From Spirosoma pollinicola (GTDB lineage Bacteria > Bacteroidota > Bacteroidia > Cytophagales > Spirosomataceae), in contig NZ_CP025096.1 of NCBI RefSeq assembly GCF_002831565.1, positions 1,240,001 through 1,304,000 on the forward strand: a DNA stretch of 64,000 nucleotides, read 5' to 3'. Shown piece after piece: positions 54,624 to 62,445 of this stretch; position 1 is the first letter of the stretch, and each line of letters starts with the position of its first letter. The notes below the pieces were generated by a model, which was not told the DNA's origin, did no database searches, and worked only from the letters and a program-made list of their open reading frames with translations. Position numbers and translations under genes: made by a program.

Positions 54624-55196
54624 ATGGAGTATAAAACTCTTCCTGATGCTGTCTTATTGATTTACCTGAAACAAGGCGACGAATCCGCTTTTCAGGAAAT
54701 CTATGTGCGTTACTGGAGGAAACTATTCACCATAGCAAGAAACAAGCTCCCATCAACCGATAGTCCCGAAGATATGGTTCAGGATTTATTTGTGAAACTA
54801 TGGGAGCAGCGGCGAAACCTGCTTATCGAAAATTTGGGTGCTTATTTACACATGTCCCTCAAATATGCCATCATCAATCTATTTAAGGCGAGACTGGTGA
54901 GAGAAAAGTACGTGGAACATGCGCAAAGTTTTTTGCCAAATGAGCAATCGACAGAAGAGCAAATTGCCCTGAACGACTTGATGGCTACTATTGAACATCA
55001 ACTGAACGATTTTCCGGAGAAGACCCGTCAGATTTTTCGACTAAACCGGTTGGAGTATAAGTCAGCGAAAGAAATTTCGGATCAACTGGGTATTCCCGAA
55101 CGCACCGTCGAATATCATATCAACTTATCCCTCAAGTTACTTCGACCCTTACTACAGGATTACCTGGTATTGGCCATAGTATTTTATGTTTGCTAA
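54624..55196 (+). CDS. ECF RNA polymerase sigma factor (module 2)
   Basis: 190 aa, a clear paralogue of the factor at 37942. Region 2 (SAFQEIYVRYWRKLFTIARN, SPEDMVQDLFVKLWEQRRNL) and region 4 (FPEKTRQIFRLNRLEYKSAK, GIPERTVEYHINLSLKLLRP) are present. It starts at an ATG in MEYKTLPDAVLL. It presumably controls the second susC/susD operon. A promoter-like TACTTTAG lies about 45 bp before the start. Confidence 0.9.
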   Translation: MEYKTLPDAVLLIYLKQGDESAFQEIYVRYWRKLFTIARNKLPSTDSPEDMVQDLFVKLWEQRRNLLIENLGAYLHMSLKYAIINLFKARLVREKYVEHAQSFLPNEQSTEEQIALNDLMATIEHQLNDFPEKTRQIFRLNRLEYKSAKEISDQLGIPERTVEYHINLSLKLLRPLLQDYLVLAIVFYVC

Positions 55197-55453
55197 AGCT
55201 TCGTTGAGCCATAAGAATTATTCTCCTGGCTGAAGGCTTTTTATTTCCTGCTTTAACCATAGTAAAATCCGAGATGTCATAAAAATCAGCCGGACCTCGG
55301 CGAGGATTTACTATAAGTCAACCTACCTGGTATTATTCCGCAACTCCACTGTAAAAAAATGTTATAACCTTTCGGCCATAGGAGGATCAATATAAAAAAT
55401 ATTGTATTATATGGAGAAATGTTTGCCTTAGTAGCGCTGGTAATATAAATATT

Positions 55454-55480
55454 TAACTATTTAATAAAATCATTTGCGGT
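55454..55480 (+). promoter_or_regulatory. 27-bp conserved element upstream of FecR (copy 2)
   Basis: Identical to 38610-38636 in 24 of 27 positions, no gaps, and 48 nt before the FecR start here (52 nt in copy 1). The 332-bp gap between the sigma and FecR genes holds no gene. See copy 1. Confidence 0.6.
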
Positions 55481-55528
55481 CTATACGGGAGAAATATGTC
55501 GTGTATATGACGACTAACTCCATCAAGC

Positions 55529-56584
55529 ATGAGCCGTAAGGAATTTGGGTTTCTTCTACAACAGTATCTGGACGGGAAATGCTCTGAAGATGAGCGGGCG
55601 TTTGTCGAACATTGGTACGGGATTGTGCAAAACAAAGACAGGGAGCCACTACAGGAAACGGATTTTCAGGCTCTGGAGCCTTTACTCTGGCAGCAGATTC
55701 AGAGTCGGACACAGTCGCCGAAGGTAATTCCGATGCCGGTTAGCAGCCCCCGTCGCCAGTTTTCTTATCCCTGGATGGCAGTTGCCGCTTCAATCGTACT
55801 GGTACTGCTGGCTGGCTGGTGGTTCTATCGTCAGCAAGGCGGATTGCTAACGTATGAGAATGAGATTTCGCAAGAGATTGATCATGCCGATTGGCAACAG
55901 CGGACAAACTCGTCGGACAAAGCCGAAGTGATTCAACTTTCTGATGGCAGTCAGGTCCGATTAGCGCCACAAAGCTCTATTCAATATCCTGCGAAATTTG
56001 CGGCTGATAAACGGGAAATTGCGCTAAAAGGGGAGGCCTTTTTCTCGGTTCAAAAAATGCCCACACGCCCTTTTTACGTGTACACTGGCACGGTTGTCAC
56101 CAAAGTGTTAGGAACAAGTTTTTTAGTGAAAACGCAGGCGACTACAAAACAGGTTGTTGTTGAAGTGGCAACAGGTCGAGTGGCCGTTTACAAGCAAACG
56201 AAAGTTGCTGAAACCGCAACCGCAACGAATGCTATTGTGTTAAGCCCCAACCAGAAAGCGACCTATTCGCCCGAAAATCAGCAATTTGTGACGGGCCTTG
56301 TTGAACGCCCGCAAGTGATTTCGGCAGAAAAATCCGTTACGCAGCCTCGATCGTTTGAGTTTGATGATGTGCCGCTACGGCGGGTTATTGTTCAGCTGGA
56401 GGAAGCCTACGGCCTGACGATCAAACTTGAAAATGAGAATCAGAACGAATGTCCGCTCACCGCCGATCTATCTAACCTTTCATTGTATGCTCAATTAGAT
56501 ATGATTTGCGCAGCCACAAAATCCAGCTACACCGTGCAGGGAACAACTATTCTGATTAGTGGAAAAGGATGCGCTAATCTGTAA
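55529..56584 (+). CDS. FecR-type anti-sigma regulator (module 2)
   Basis: 351 aa, paralogous along its length to the module 1 protein (MSRKEFGFLLQQYL; FVEHWYGIVQ). It has one TM helix (PWMAVAASIVLVLLAGWWFY, about 75-95), the FecR domain (VRLAPQSSIQYPAKFAADKR, TKVLGTSFLVKTQAT) and the C-terminal DUF4974 domain (PRSFEFDDVPLRRVIVQLEE, CPLTADLSNLSLYAQLDMIC). It should sense the STN domain of the adjacent SusC and regulate the sigma factor at 54624. Confidence 0.88.
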   Translation: MSRKEFGFLLQQYLDGKCSEDERAFVEHWYGIVQNKDREPLQETDFQALEPLLWQQIQSRTQSPKVIPMPVSSPRRQFSYPWMAVAASIVLVLLAGWWFYRQQGGLLTYENEISQEIDHADWQQRTNSSDKAEVIQLSDGSQVRLAPQSSIQYPAKFAADKREIALKGEAFFSVQKMPTRPFYVYTGTVVTKVLGTSFLVKTQATTKQVVVEVATGRVAVYKQTKVAETATATNAIVLSPNQKATYSPENQQFVTGLVERPQVISAEKSVTQPRSFEFDDVPLRRVIVQLEEAYGLTIKLENENQNECPLTADLSNLSLYAQLDMICAATKSSYTVQGTTILISGKGCANL

Positions 56585-56647
56585 GTGTAAACGAACCTCG
56601 CTAACCCCCGAAGCCTATGTAAATTCACTACACCCCGCACAAAAAAA

Positions 56648-56680
56648 GAAGCTGATCATGTTTGCACCATAATCAGCTTC
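56648..56680. other. Hairpin between FecR and SusC (module 2)
   Basis: GAAGCTGAT at 56648-56656 pairs with ATCAGCTTC at 56672-56680. The A-run before it (56641-56647) would give a T-run on the minus strand, so it resembles a terminator in that direction, though no minus-strand gene is seen. It corresponds in place to the hairpin at 39809-39838. Confidence 0.45.
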
Positions 56681-56744
56681 AGAATCTCCCCTCATGTAGC
56701 CTTGTGAGCTAGTCATTGCGGTATTGCACTGCCCAATGAACGAG

Positions 56745-56787
56745 GGACTTATTTGTCAAATCGTCCACTTAACAAACTCTCAAAGGT
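56745..56787 (+). promoter_or_regulatory. Conserved SusC leader (copy 2)
   Basis: Matches 39895-39937 at 28 of 43 positions, ungapped, and ends at the ATG of susC. The shared TTTGTC block and CAAAGGT ribosome-binding region suggest a conserved promoter and translation start. Confidence 0.55.
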
Positions 56788-59700
56788 ATGAAAATTTTTG
56801 ATTCGGCTCTATTGAGCTGGTCATGCAGCCGGCGTATACCGATTTTTTTGCTGCTTATGAAACTATCCGTTATACAACTCTTTTTTTTCGTCACGTTTGT
56901 GGGCCTGTCATATGGCTTCGACGGTAACGCGCAGGAACTCCTGAATAAGTCTATCTCCCTGCATACTGAAGGCCAGCGGCTTCGGTATGTAATCGGGCAG
57001 ATTGAGAAGCAGACGTCAGTGAAGTTCGTCTACAGTTCCAGAAACATCGGAGTCGACCGGCCCGTTACGATTCACCTGACTAACGTGAAGCTGAGCGATG
57101 CGCTGGAACAGCTGCTGAAACCGCTTAATCTAACTTATCAGCTTATTAATGGGCATATTGTTTTAGACAGTATCGTTCAGGATGCTGAATCAAAGGCAGA
57201 GGCAGCTTTACCCGAACCGGAAGCCGCTGACCAGGTAATTACCGGAACAATTAGCGACGAGAAAGAAGAAAAGCTGCCGGGCGTTAGCATCGTTATCAAA
57301 GGCACCACGCGGGGAACCACCAGCGACGCGAAAGGTCAATTTAAACTTACTGTTCCAACGGGTGAAGTCACGCTGACACTTTCGTTTGTTGGCTACAAAA
57401 GTCAGGATATCGCCGTGGGCAATCAATCGACGCTGACTATTAGTATGCAGCCCGACCAGAATTCGCTCAATGAGGTAGTTGTGGTTGGCTATGGGCAGGT
57501 TCAGAAGCGGGATTTGACCGGATCAGTCGTCTCAATCAAGGAAGCGCAGATTACGTCGACCCCGGTGGTGAATGCACTGGAAACCCTACAGGGAAAAGTA
57601 GCCGGTATGGACTTGACCCGGAGCAGTGGCGAAACGGGTGCCCCCCTCAATCTTACCATTCGTGGCAACCGGTCGCTCAATGACTCGAACCAGCCGCTGA
57701 TTTTGGTCGACGGGATTCAGTATGGTTCGTATATCGATATCAACCCCAACGATATTGCCTCCGTTGACGTGTTGAAAGATGCGTCCTCAACCGCTATTTA
57801 CGGGTCGAGAGGTGCCAATGGCGTAATCTTGATCACCACCAAAAGCGGGAAGGTCGGTAAGACCAAAGTAGAGTTTAATAACTACTACGGTATCAACGAT
57901 CCGGTTGCCTATCAGCACGTTACCAATACTGATCAATACGTGGCAATGACGCGGGAGGCCTATCGGGCCGCTGGCCAGTGGAGCAGCCCTGCCGATGATG
58001 AGAAGATTTTCAATATTCAGATGGACAATATCCGCAAAGGTATTAATACCGATTGGGTTAGTTTAATGCTACGTAGTGGAAGTGTTCAGAATAACCACAT
58101 TGCCATTTCGGGGGGTAACGAAAAAACGAAATTTCGCCTGTCGACGGAATATTTCAACGAGCGCGGCTTGCTTAAATATGATCAGCTTCGGCGCTTTGTT
58201 CAGCACCTTAACCTCGACCATCAGATCCTGAATAACCTGAAAGTTGGGATGGTTCTGAATTTCAATTCGTCAACTCAACAACGCCGGAACACGAGTTTCT
58301 GGAACCTTCAAAAAAACTCTTCACTGGGTATTCCCTACAATGAGGATGGCTCGATAAAAACCTATCCGTTTCCCGGTTCTCTGGTTTATAACCCCCTCCT
58401 CGACGAAAGTCCGGATAATTATTCCAACCTGACCACCAGCAGCCGGATTTTTATGCTCGGATTTGGTGAATGGTCGATCCTGAAAAACCTTTCGTTACGG
58501 TCCAGTTTTGGTATCGATATTTCCAACAGCCAGCAGGGCATTTTTGAAGGAAAGAATACTACCCTGGCAGGCGTGAACAGCGGGTATTCGCGAGCCGCAT
58601 TAATTGATGGCAAGAATCGCAACTGGACTTGGGAAAACGTTCTGAACTATACCAAAACCATCAAGGATCATTCCCTTAACGCTATGGTCGGAACCAGTAT
58701 GATCAGCTACCGAACGGTGAACTTTTCGGGAGAAGGAAAGGATCAGCCGTTTTCGTCCTCGCTCTTTTATAATCTAAATACGAACACAAAAGACATTATC
58801 ACAACCAGTAGCCTGATCGAGAGTTCGCTCGCATCGGTTTTTGGTCGGTTAAACTATAAGTTCAAAGATCGGTATCTGTTAACCGCTTCGTTACGTGCCG
58901 ATGGAGCGTCGGTGCTGGCAGAGGGGCATAAATGGGCCTACTTTCCATCGGTGGCAGTTGCCTGGCGTTTGCTGGATGAGTCGTTCATGACCAATACCGG
59001 AAACCTGTTTTCTGAAATGAAACTTAGAGCCAGCTACGGGATTTCAGGAAACAGTGCCATTGCGGCTTATCAAACGCAGGGTGGACTTGGCAAAATCGCC
59101 TATTCGTTCGATGAAACCCCCGCTTTCGGCTATTGGCCCAAGCTCCTGGCGAACAAAGATTTAGGCTGGGAGAAAACCGCAACGGTCAACGTAGGACTTG
59201 ACTTTGGTTTCTTCAAAAATCGGCTGACCGGCACTGTTGACGTCTACAATACCAACACCAGCGATCTGTTGATGGATCGGATATTACCCTCGTTGACGGG
59301 CTACAGTACTACCGTTTCTAACGTTGGGAAAACCAAAACCCGAGGGGTCGATCTGACTATTTCTACCCGCAATTACACATCGTCAGCGTTCTCCTGGTCA
59401 ACGGATCTGAACCTGGCGACCTATAAAGAAGAAATTGTGGCCTTGAGCGTAGGGGGCGACGACGTATCTAAAGCGTGGTTCGTTGGCAAACCACTTCGCG
59501 TTTTTTACGACTACGAAAAAACGGGCATCTGGCAAACGGCGGAAAAAGATGCAGCCGCTGTTTACAACAAAGTACCGGGTGAGATCAAGGTTCGGGATCA
59601 GAACAACGATGGGAAGATTACGGCCAGCAATGATCGGGTTGTACTGGGGCAGGCCTCACCGAAATGGTCGGGCGGTATAACCAACAACTTTACCTATGGC

Positions 59701-60105
59701 AATGTCAATCTCTCGGTACTGATTTATGCGCGGGTTGGCCAGACGATTTCCAGTCAATATCTCGGCTATTTTTATCCGGGTGGTACAACGGCTGTAGCCG
59801 ACTACTGGACGCCTGAGAACCCCACCAATGCCTACCCCCGTCCATGGCTGAGTCATACCGACCAGTACCTGTCAACGCTCAGTTATGTCGATGGGTCTTT
59901 CTGGAAAATCAAGGACATCCGCCTGAGCTATAACCTACCGAAGAACCTGCTGAAAAAGAGCTCGTTGAGTAATGTAACGATCTATTCGACTGCGAAAAAC
60001 TTTTTCACATTCAGCAAGCTGAAAGATTACGATCCTGAGCGGGGTGGCTCCGTCGATTTCCCGCTGACCAAACAGCTTATCATTGGCCTTAACGTTAGTT
60101 TCTAA
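56788..60105 (+). CDS. susC: SusC/RagA TonB-dependent transporter with STN domain (module 2)
   Basis: 1105 aa, exactly as long as its paralogue at 39938. Signal region (PIFLLLMKLSVIQLFFFVTF), STN domain (SLHTEGQRLRYVIGQIEKQT, about 52-125), carboxypeptidase-regulatory-like domain (ITGTISDEKEEKLPGVSIVI), plug (LNEVVVVGYGQVQKRDLTGS, NDIASVDVLKDASSTAIYGS) and barrel ending IGLNVSF. It imports a glycan and reports to FecR. No CAZyme follows SusD here, so the substrate is not indicated by context except for nearness to the pectin operon. Confidence 0.92.
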   Translation: MKIFDSALLSWSCSRRIPIFLLLMKLSVIQLFFFVTFVGLSYGFDGNAQELLNKSISLHTEGQRLRYVIGQIEKQTSVKFVYSSRNIGVDRPVTIHLTNVKLSDALEQLLKPLNLTYQLINGHIVLDSIVQDAESKAEAALPEPEAADQVITGTISDEKEEKLPGVSIVIKGTTRGTTSDAKGQFKLTVPTGEVTLTLSFVGYKSQDIAVGNQSTLTISMQPDQNSLNEVVVVGYGQVQKRDLTGSVVSIKEAQITSTPVVNALETLQGKVAGMDLTRSSGETGAPLNLTIRGNRSLNDSNQPLILVDGIQYGSYIDINPNDIASVDVLKDASSTAIYGSRGANGVILITTKSGKVGKTKVEFNNYYGINDPVAYQHVTNTDQYVAMTREAYRAAGQWSSPADDEKIFNIQMDNIRKGINTDWVSLMLRSGSVQNNHIAISGGNEKTKFRLSTEYFNERGLLKYDQLRRFVQHLNLDHQILNNLKVGMVLNFNSSTQQRRNTSFWNLQKNSSLGIPYNEDGSIKTYPFPGSLVYNPLLDESPDNYSNLTTSSRIFMLGFGEWSILKNLSLRSSFGIDISNSQQGIFEGKNTTLAGVNSGYSRAALIDGKNRNWTWENVLNYTKTIKDHSLNAMVGTSMISYRTVNFSGEGKDQPFSSSLFYNLNTNTKDIITTSSLIESSLASVFGRLNYKFKDRYLLTASLRADGASVLAEGHKWAYFPSVAVAWRLLDESFMTNTGNLFSEMKLRASYGISGNSAIAAYQTQGGLGKIAYSFDETPAFGYWPKLLANKDLGWEKTATVNVGLDFGFFKNRLTGTVDVYNTNTSDLLMDRILPSLTGYSTTVSNVGKTKTRGVDLTISTRNYTSSAFSWSTDLNLATYKEEIVALSVGGDDVSKAWFVGKPLRVFYDYEKTGIWQTAEKDAAAVYNKVPGEIKVRDQNNDGKITASNDRVVLGQASPKWSGGITNNFTYGNVNLSVLIYARVGQTISSQYLGYFYPGGTTAVADYWTPENPTNAYPRPWLSHTDQYLSTLSYVDGSFWKIKDIRLSYNLPKNLLKKSSLSNVTIYSTAKNFFTFSKLKDYDPERGGSVDFPLTKQLIIGLNVSF

Positions 60106-60152
60106 ACGCCTTAACAGACCTTGTTGATCAGCGACACTGTCTTTCCATAATC

Positions 60153-61832
60153 ATGAAAAAGATCCTCAGCTACCTAGTTCTTTCCACGGTATGTGCCGGG
60201 CTTTTGAGCCTGAATGCCTGCTCCGATTTCCTGACTGAAAACAACAAAAATACAGTGACTGCCGATGCCTTTTATAAAACCACAGAAGGCATTGAGAGTC
60301 TGGTTAATTCGTGCTACGCACCCACGCGTATTTGGTACGGCAAAACCGTTGGCTATCTGTTGACCGAAGCGGGTACCGACGAAATGCTGTTCGGCAACAC
60401 GGCCAACGGATCGTATCCCTATTTTGATTATAATTCCAACCTTCAGGCAACAGAAGGCGGGTTGATTTTTGTCTGGAAAAGCTTTTACCGGGGCATAAAT
60501 GCCGCTAATACGGCTATTGCCCGAATCAAGGAATCGCCTTTACCTGCTAACCTGAAAGCTGTTCGGGAAGCTGAAGTACGATTTCTGAGAGCTTTTTATT
60601 ACTACCATTTGGTGGAAACTTTCGGCCCGATCCCATTGCGTACACAGGAGACGACGGCCCCCGAAACAACAGCCCTTAGAGCACCAGTCGATGAGATTTA
60701 TACGCTTATATTTAGTGACCTGGAAACAGCCCTTACCAATATAAAAGGGGTTGTAGGTCCGCAGGGCGGGCGCGTAACTGAACCAGCCGTGGCAGCTTTT
60801 CTAGCGCGCCTATACTTGACCCGCGATAAAAACACCGAAGCGCTGGCTATGGCTGACCGGGTTATTAAAAGCTATGACTTTAAATTGACAGAGAACTATA
60901 AGTCACTTTGGGATATAGCGAACAGCAATGGCAGTACCAGCAAGGAAGTTATCTGGTTTGTCAATTACTCCGAAAACAACACTCTTAATGACTTCGGCCG
61001 ATATGATGATCTGGGCTACTTTTGGCTCTGGGAGGGAGGGCATCATGGGCATTTGATGTTTCTTCCTTATTTCAATGGGCTGAAAGGCTGGCAGTATGAT
61101 CTGGAGTCAGGTCGGTCGTTGTTGCAGTACATGCCTTCTAAATATTTAGTAGATCTGTACGACGAAACGAAAGACGCACGCTGGGCAGGTTCGTTCCGGA
61201 CGGTCTGGTGGGCAAACGATGCGACAACGCTGACAGGGGGTATGAAACTGGGCGATACGATTGCCGTGGTATCAAAGCGGGCGGTGTCTGATGCGTATCG
61301 CAAGTCGAAACCCTATACCATCTATGATGCCAACGATATCTATCAGGCCAACGGTACACCTACTACTCCTCGATGGCGTTTCGCCGGACTTTGGAAATTC
61401 GCGGATCCGTCCCGTTCGGCCAAAGATGTAGTGAATAGCAAACGGGATGCATTCGTTTTCCGACTCTCCGAAATGTACATGATTGCGGCAGAAGCTAGTA
61501 TGAAGCTGGGGAATACGGGTGCTGCGGCCGATTACGTCAACGTAGTTCGGAAACGGGCAGCGTTACCCGGAAAAAGTGAAGAAATGACCGTGAAAGCTGC
61601 TGATATGACACTTGATTTCATGCTGGACGAACGGGCTCGTGAATTTGCTGGTGAACAGCTTCGCTGGTTTGATTTGAAACGAACCGGGAAACTAATCGAA
61701 CGACTGACGAAGTATAATCTGGACGCGGCCGCCAATGTAAGGCCCTATCATTTGATGCGCCCAATTCCCCGTGTTGAAATCGACGTGCTACAAAACAAAA
61801 CCGAATTTGTCCAGAATCCAGGCTATAACTAA
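60153..61832 (+). CDS. susD: SusD/RagB glycan-binding lipoprotein (module 2)
   Basis: 559 aa with a lipoprotein signal ending SLNAC (C23). Landmarks are NLKAVREAEVRFLRAFYYYH, AAFLARLYLTRDKNTEALAM, FVFRLSEMYMIAAEASMKLG and MLDERAREFAGEQLRWFDLK. It forms the surface lid of the SusC partner 47 bp upstream. It closes the second module; the remaining 450 bp to the tRNA hold only a repeat element. Confidence 0.92.
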   Translation: MKKILSYLVLSTVCAGLLSLNACSDFLTENNKNTVTADAFYKTTEGIESLVNSCYAPTRIWYGKTVGYLLTEAGTDEMLFGNTANGSYPYFDYNSNLQATEGGLIFVWKSFYRGINAANTAIARIKESPLPANLKAVREAEVRFLRAFYYYHLVETFGPIPLRTQETTAPETTALRAPVDEIYTLIFSDLETALTNIKGVVGPQGGRVTEPAVAAFLARLYLTRDKNTEALAMADRVIKSYDFKLTENYKSLWDIANSNGSTSKEVIWFVNYSENNTLNDFGRYDDLGYFWLWEGGHHGHLMFLPYFNGLKGWQYDLESGRSLLQYMPSKYLVDLYDETKDARWAGSFRTVWWANDATTLTGGMKLGDTIAVVSKRAVSDAYRKSKPYTIYDANDIYQANGTPTTPRWRFAGLWKFADPSRSAKDVVNSKRDAFVFRLSEMYMIAAEASMKLGNTGAAADYVNVVRKRAALPGKSEEMTVKAADMTLDFMLDERAREFAGEQLRWFDLKRTGKLIERLTKYNLDAAANVRPYHLMRPIPRVEIDVLQNKTEFVQNPGYN

Positions 61833-61861
61833 TAAGTGGTATTAACGTTACTGCCTAATAC

Positions 61862-61990
61862 TGTACGTTGTCAAATGAAAGTGGACAAATGAGGTGAAAA
61901 GGGGAGAAGACAATTCCATACTCTCACTGGCGACCCAGTGGTTTCACCTGAAGAACCTTAGTAATGTCTACTTTCATTTGACGACGTACA
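61862..61990. mobile_element. MITE-like element with 26-bp terminal inverted repeats
   Basis: The left end 61862-61887 (TGTACGTTGTCAAATGAAAG...) is the inverse of the right end 61965-61990 with two mismatches, and both ends begin TGTACG. Inner parts also pair (AGGTGAAA near 61892 with TTTCACCT near 61942). At 129 bp it is too short for a transposase. No target-site duplication is obvious. A transposase family could not be named. Confidence 0.55.
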
Positions 61991-62250
61991 CTGGGCAAGG
62001 TTATTTATTGAGTAGATCTATTCGCATTTCGACAGTCAAGCCAAAATCATCCTTGGTAGATCCGGCTTGGCTTATAAGTCAAAGCTCAGTAGAGTTTATA
62101 AGAACGAGGCTAATCACTCCCCATCTATATCTATATACTGTGTAACCTAAGTAAATAAAGCTCCTGTTGACACCTATGAATTGTACAACATTCTACAGAC
62201 CGCGATGAGGCTCAATAAACATGACCAAATATGTTGCAGTGAAACAAAAA

Positions 62251-62278
62251 AAGCACTTAACAGTGTTGTTAAGTGCTT
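62251..62278 (-). terminator. Terminator of the tRNA-Thr gene
   Basis: AAGCACTTAAC at 62251-62261 pairs with GTTAAGTGCTT at 62268-62278. On the minus strand the stem is followed by a T-run (A-run at 62246-62252). It lies directly 3' of the tRNA. The same hairpin is present beside the degenerate tRNA copy at 14491. Confidence 0.8.
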
Positions 62279-62289
62279 GATTATCAAGA

Positions 62290-62361
62290 GCCTCCTATAG
62301 GACTTGAACCTACGACCCCTTCATTACGAATGAAGTGCTCTACCAACTGAGCTAAGGAGGC
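62290..62361 (-). tRNA. tRNA-Thr (anticodon CGU)
   Basis: A complete cloverleaf folds by hand on the minus strand: acceptor GCCTCCT with AGGAGGC, D stem GCTC with GAGC, anticodon stem CTTCA with TGAAG and loop TTCGTAA (anticodon CGT), and T stem GTAGG with CCTAT (one G-U pair). CCA is not encoded. It reads threonine ACG codons. It is divergent from the ABC-F gene, about 85 bp away. Confidence 0.95.
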
Positions 62362-62445
62362 TTTTTCTGCTTTTGAGAGTGCAAATATAACAGAGTTGAA
62401 TTTAAGAACGCAAGTATCCGTTCTATTTTTGGTAAATTTGCACCC

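Noticed and set aside
61894-62145. Plus-strand 83-codon frame
   Set aside because: It begins inside the MITE-like element and runs through low-complexity intergenic sequence.
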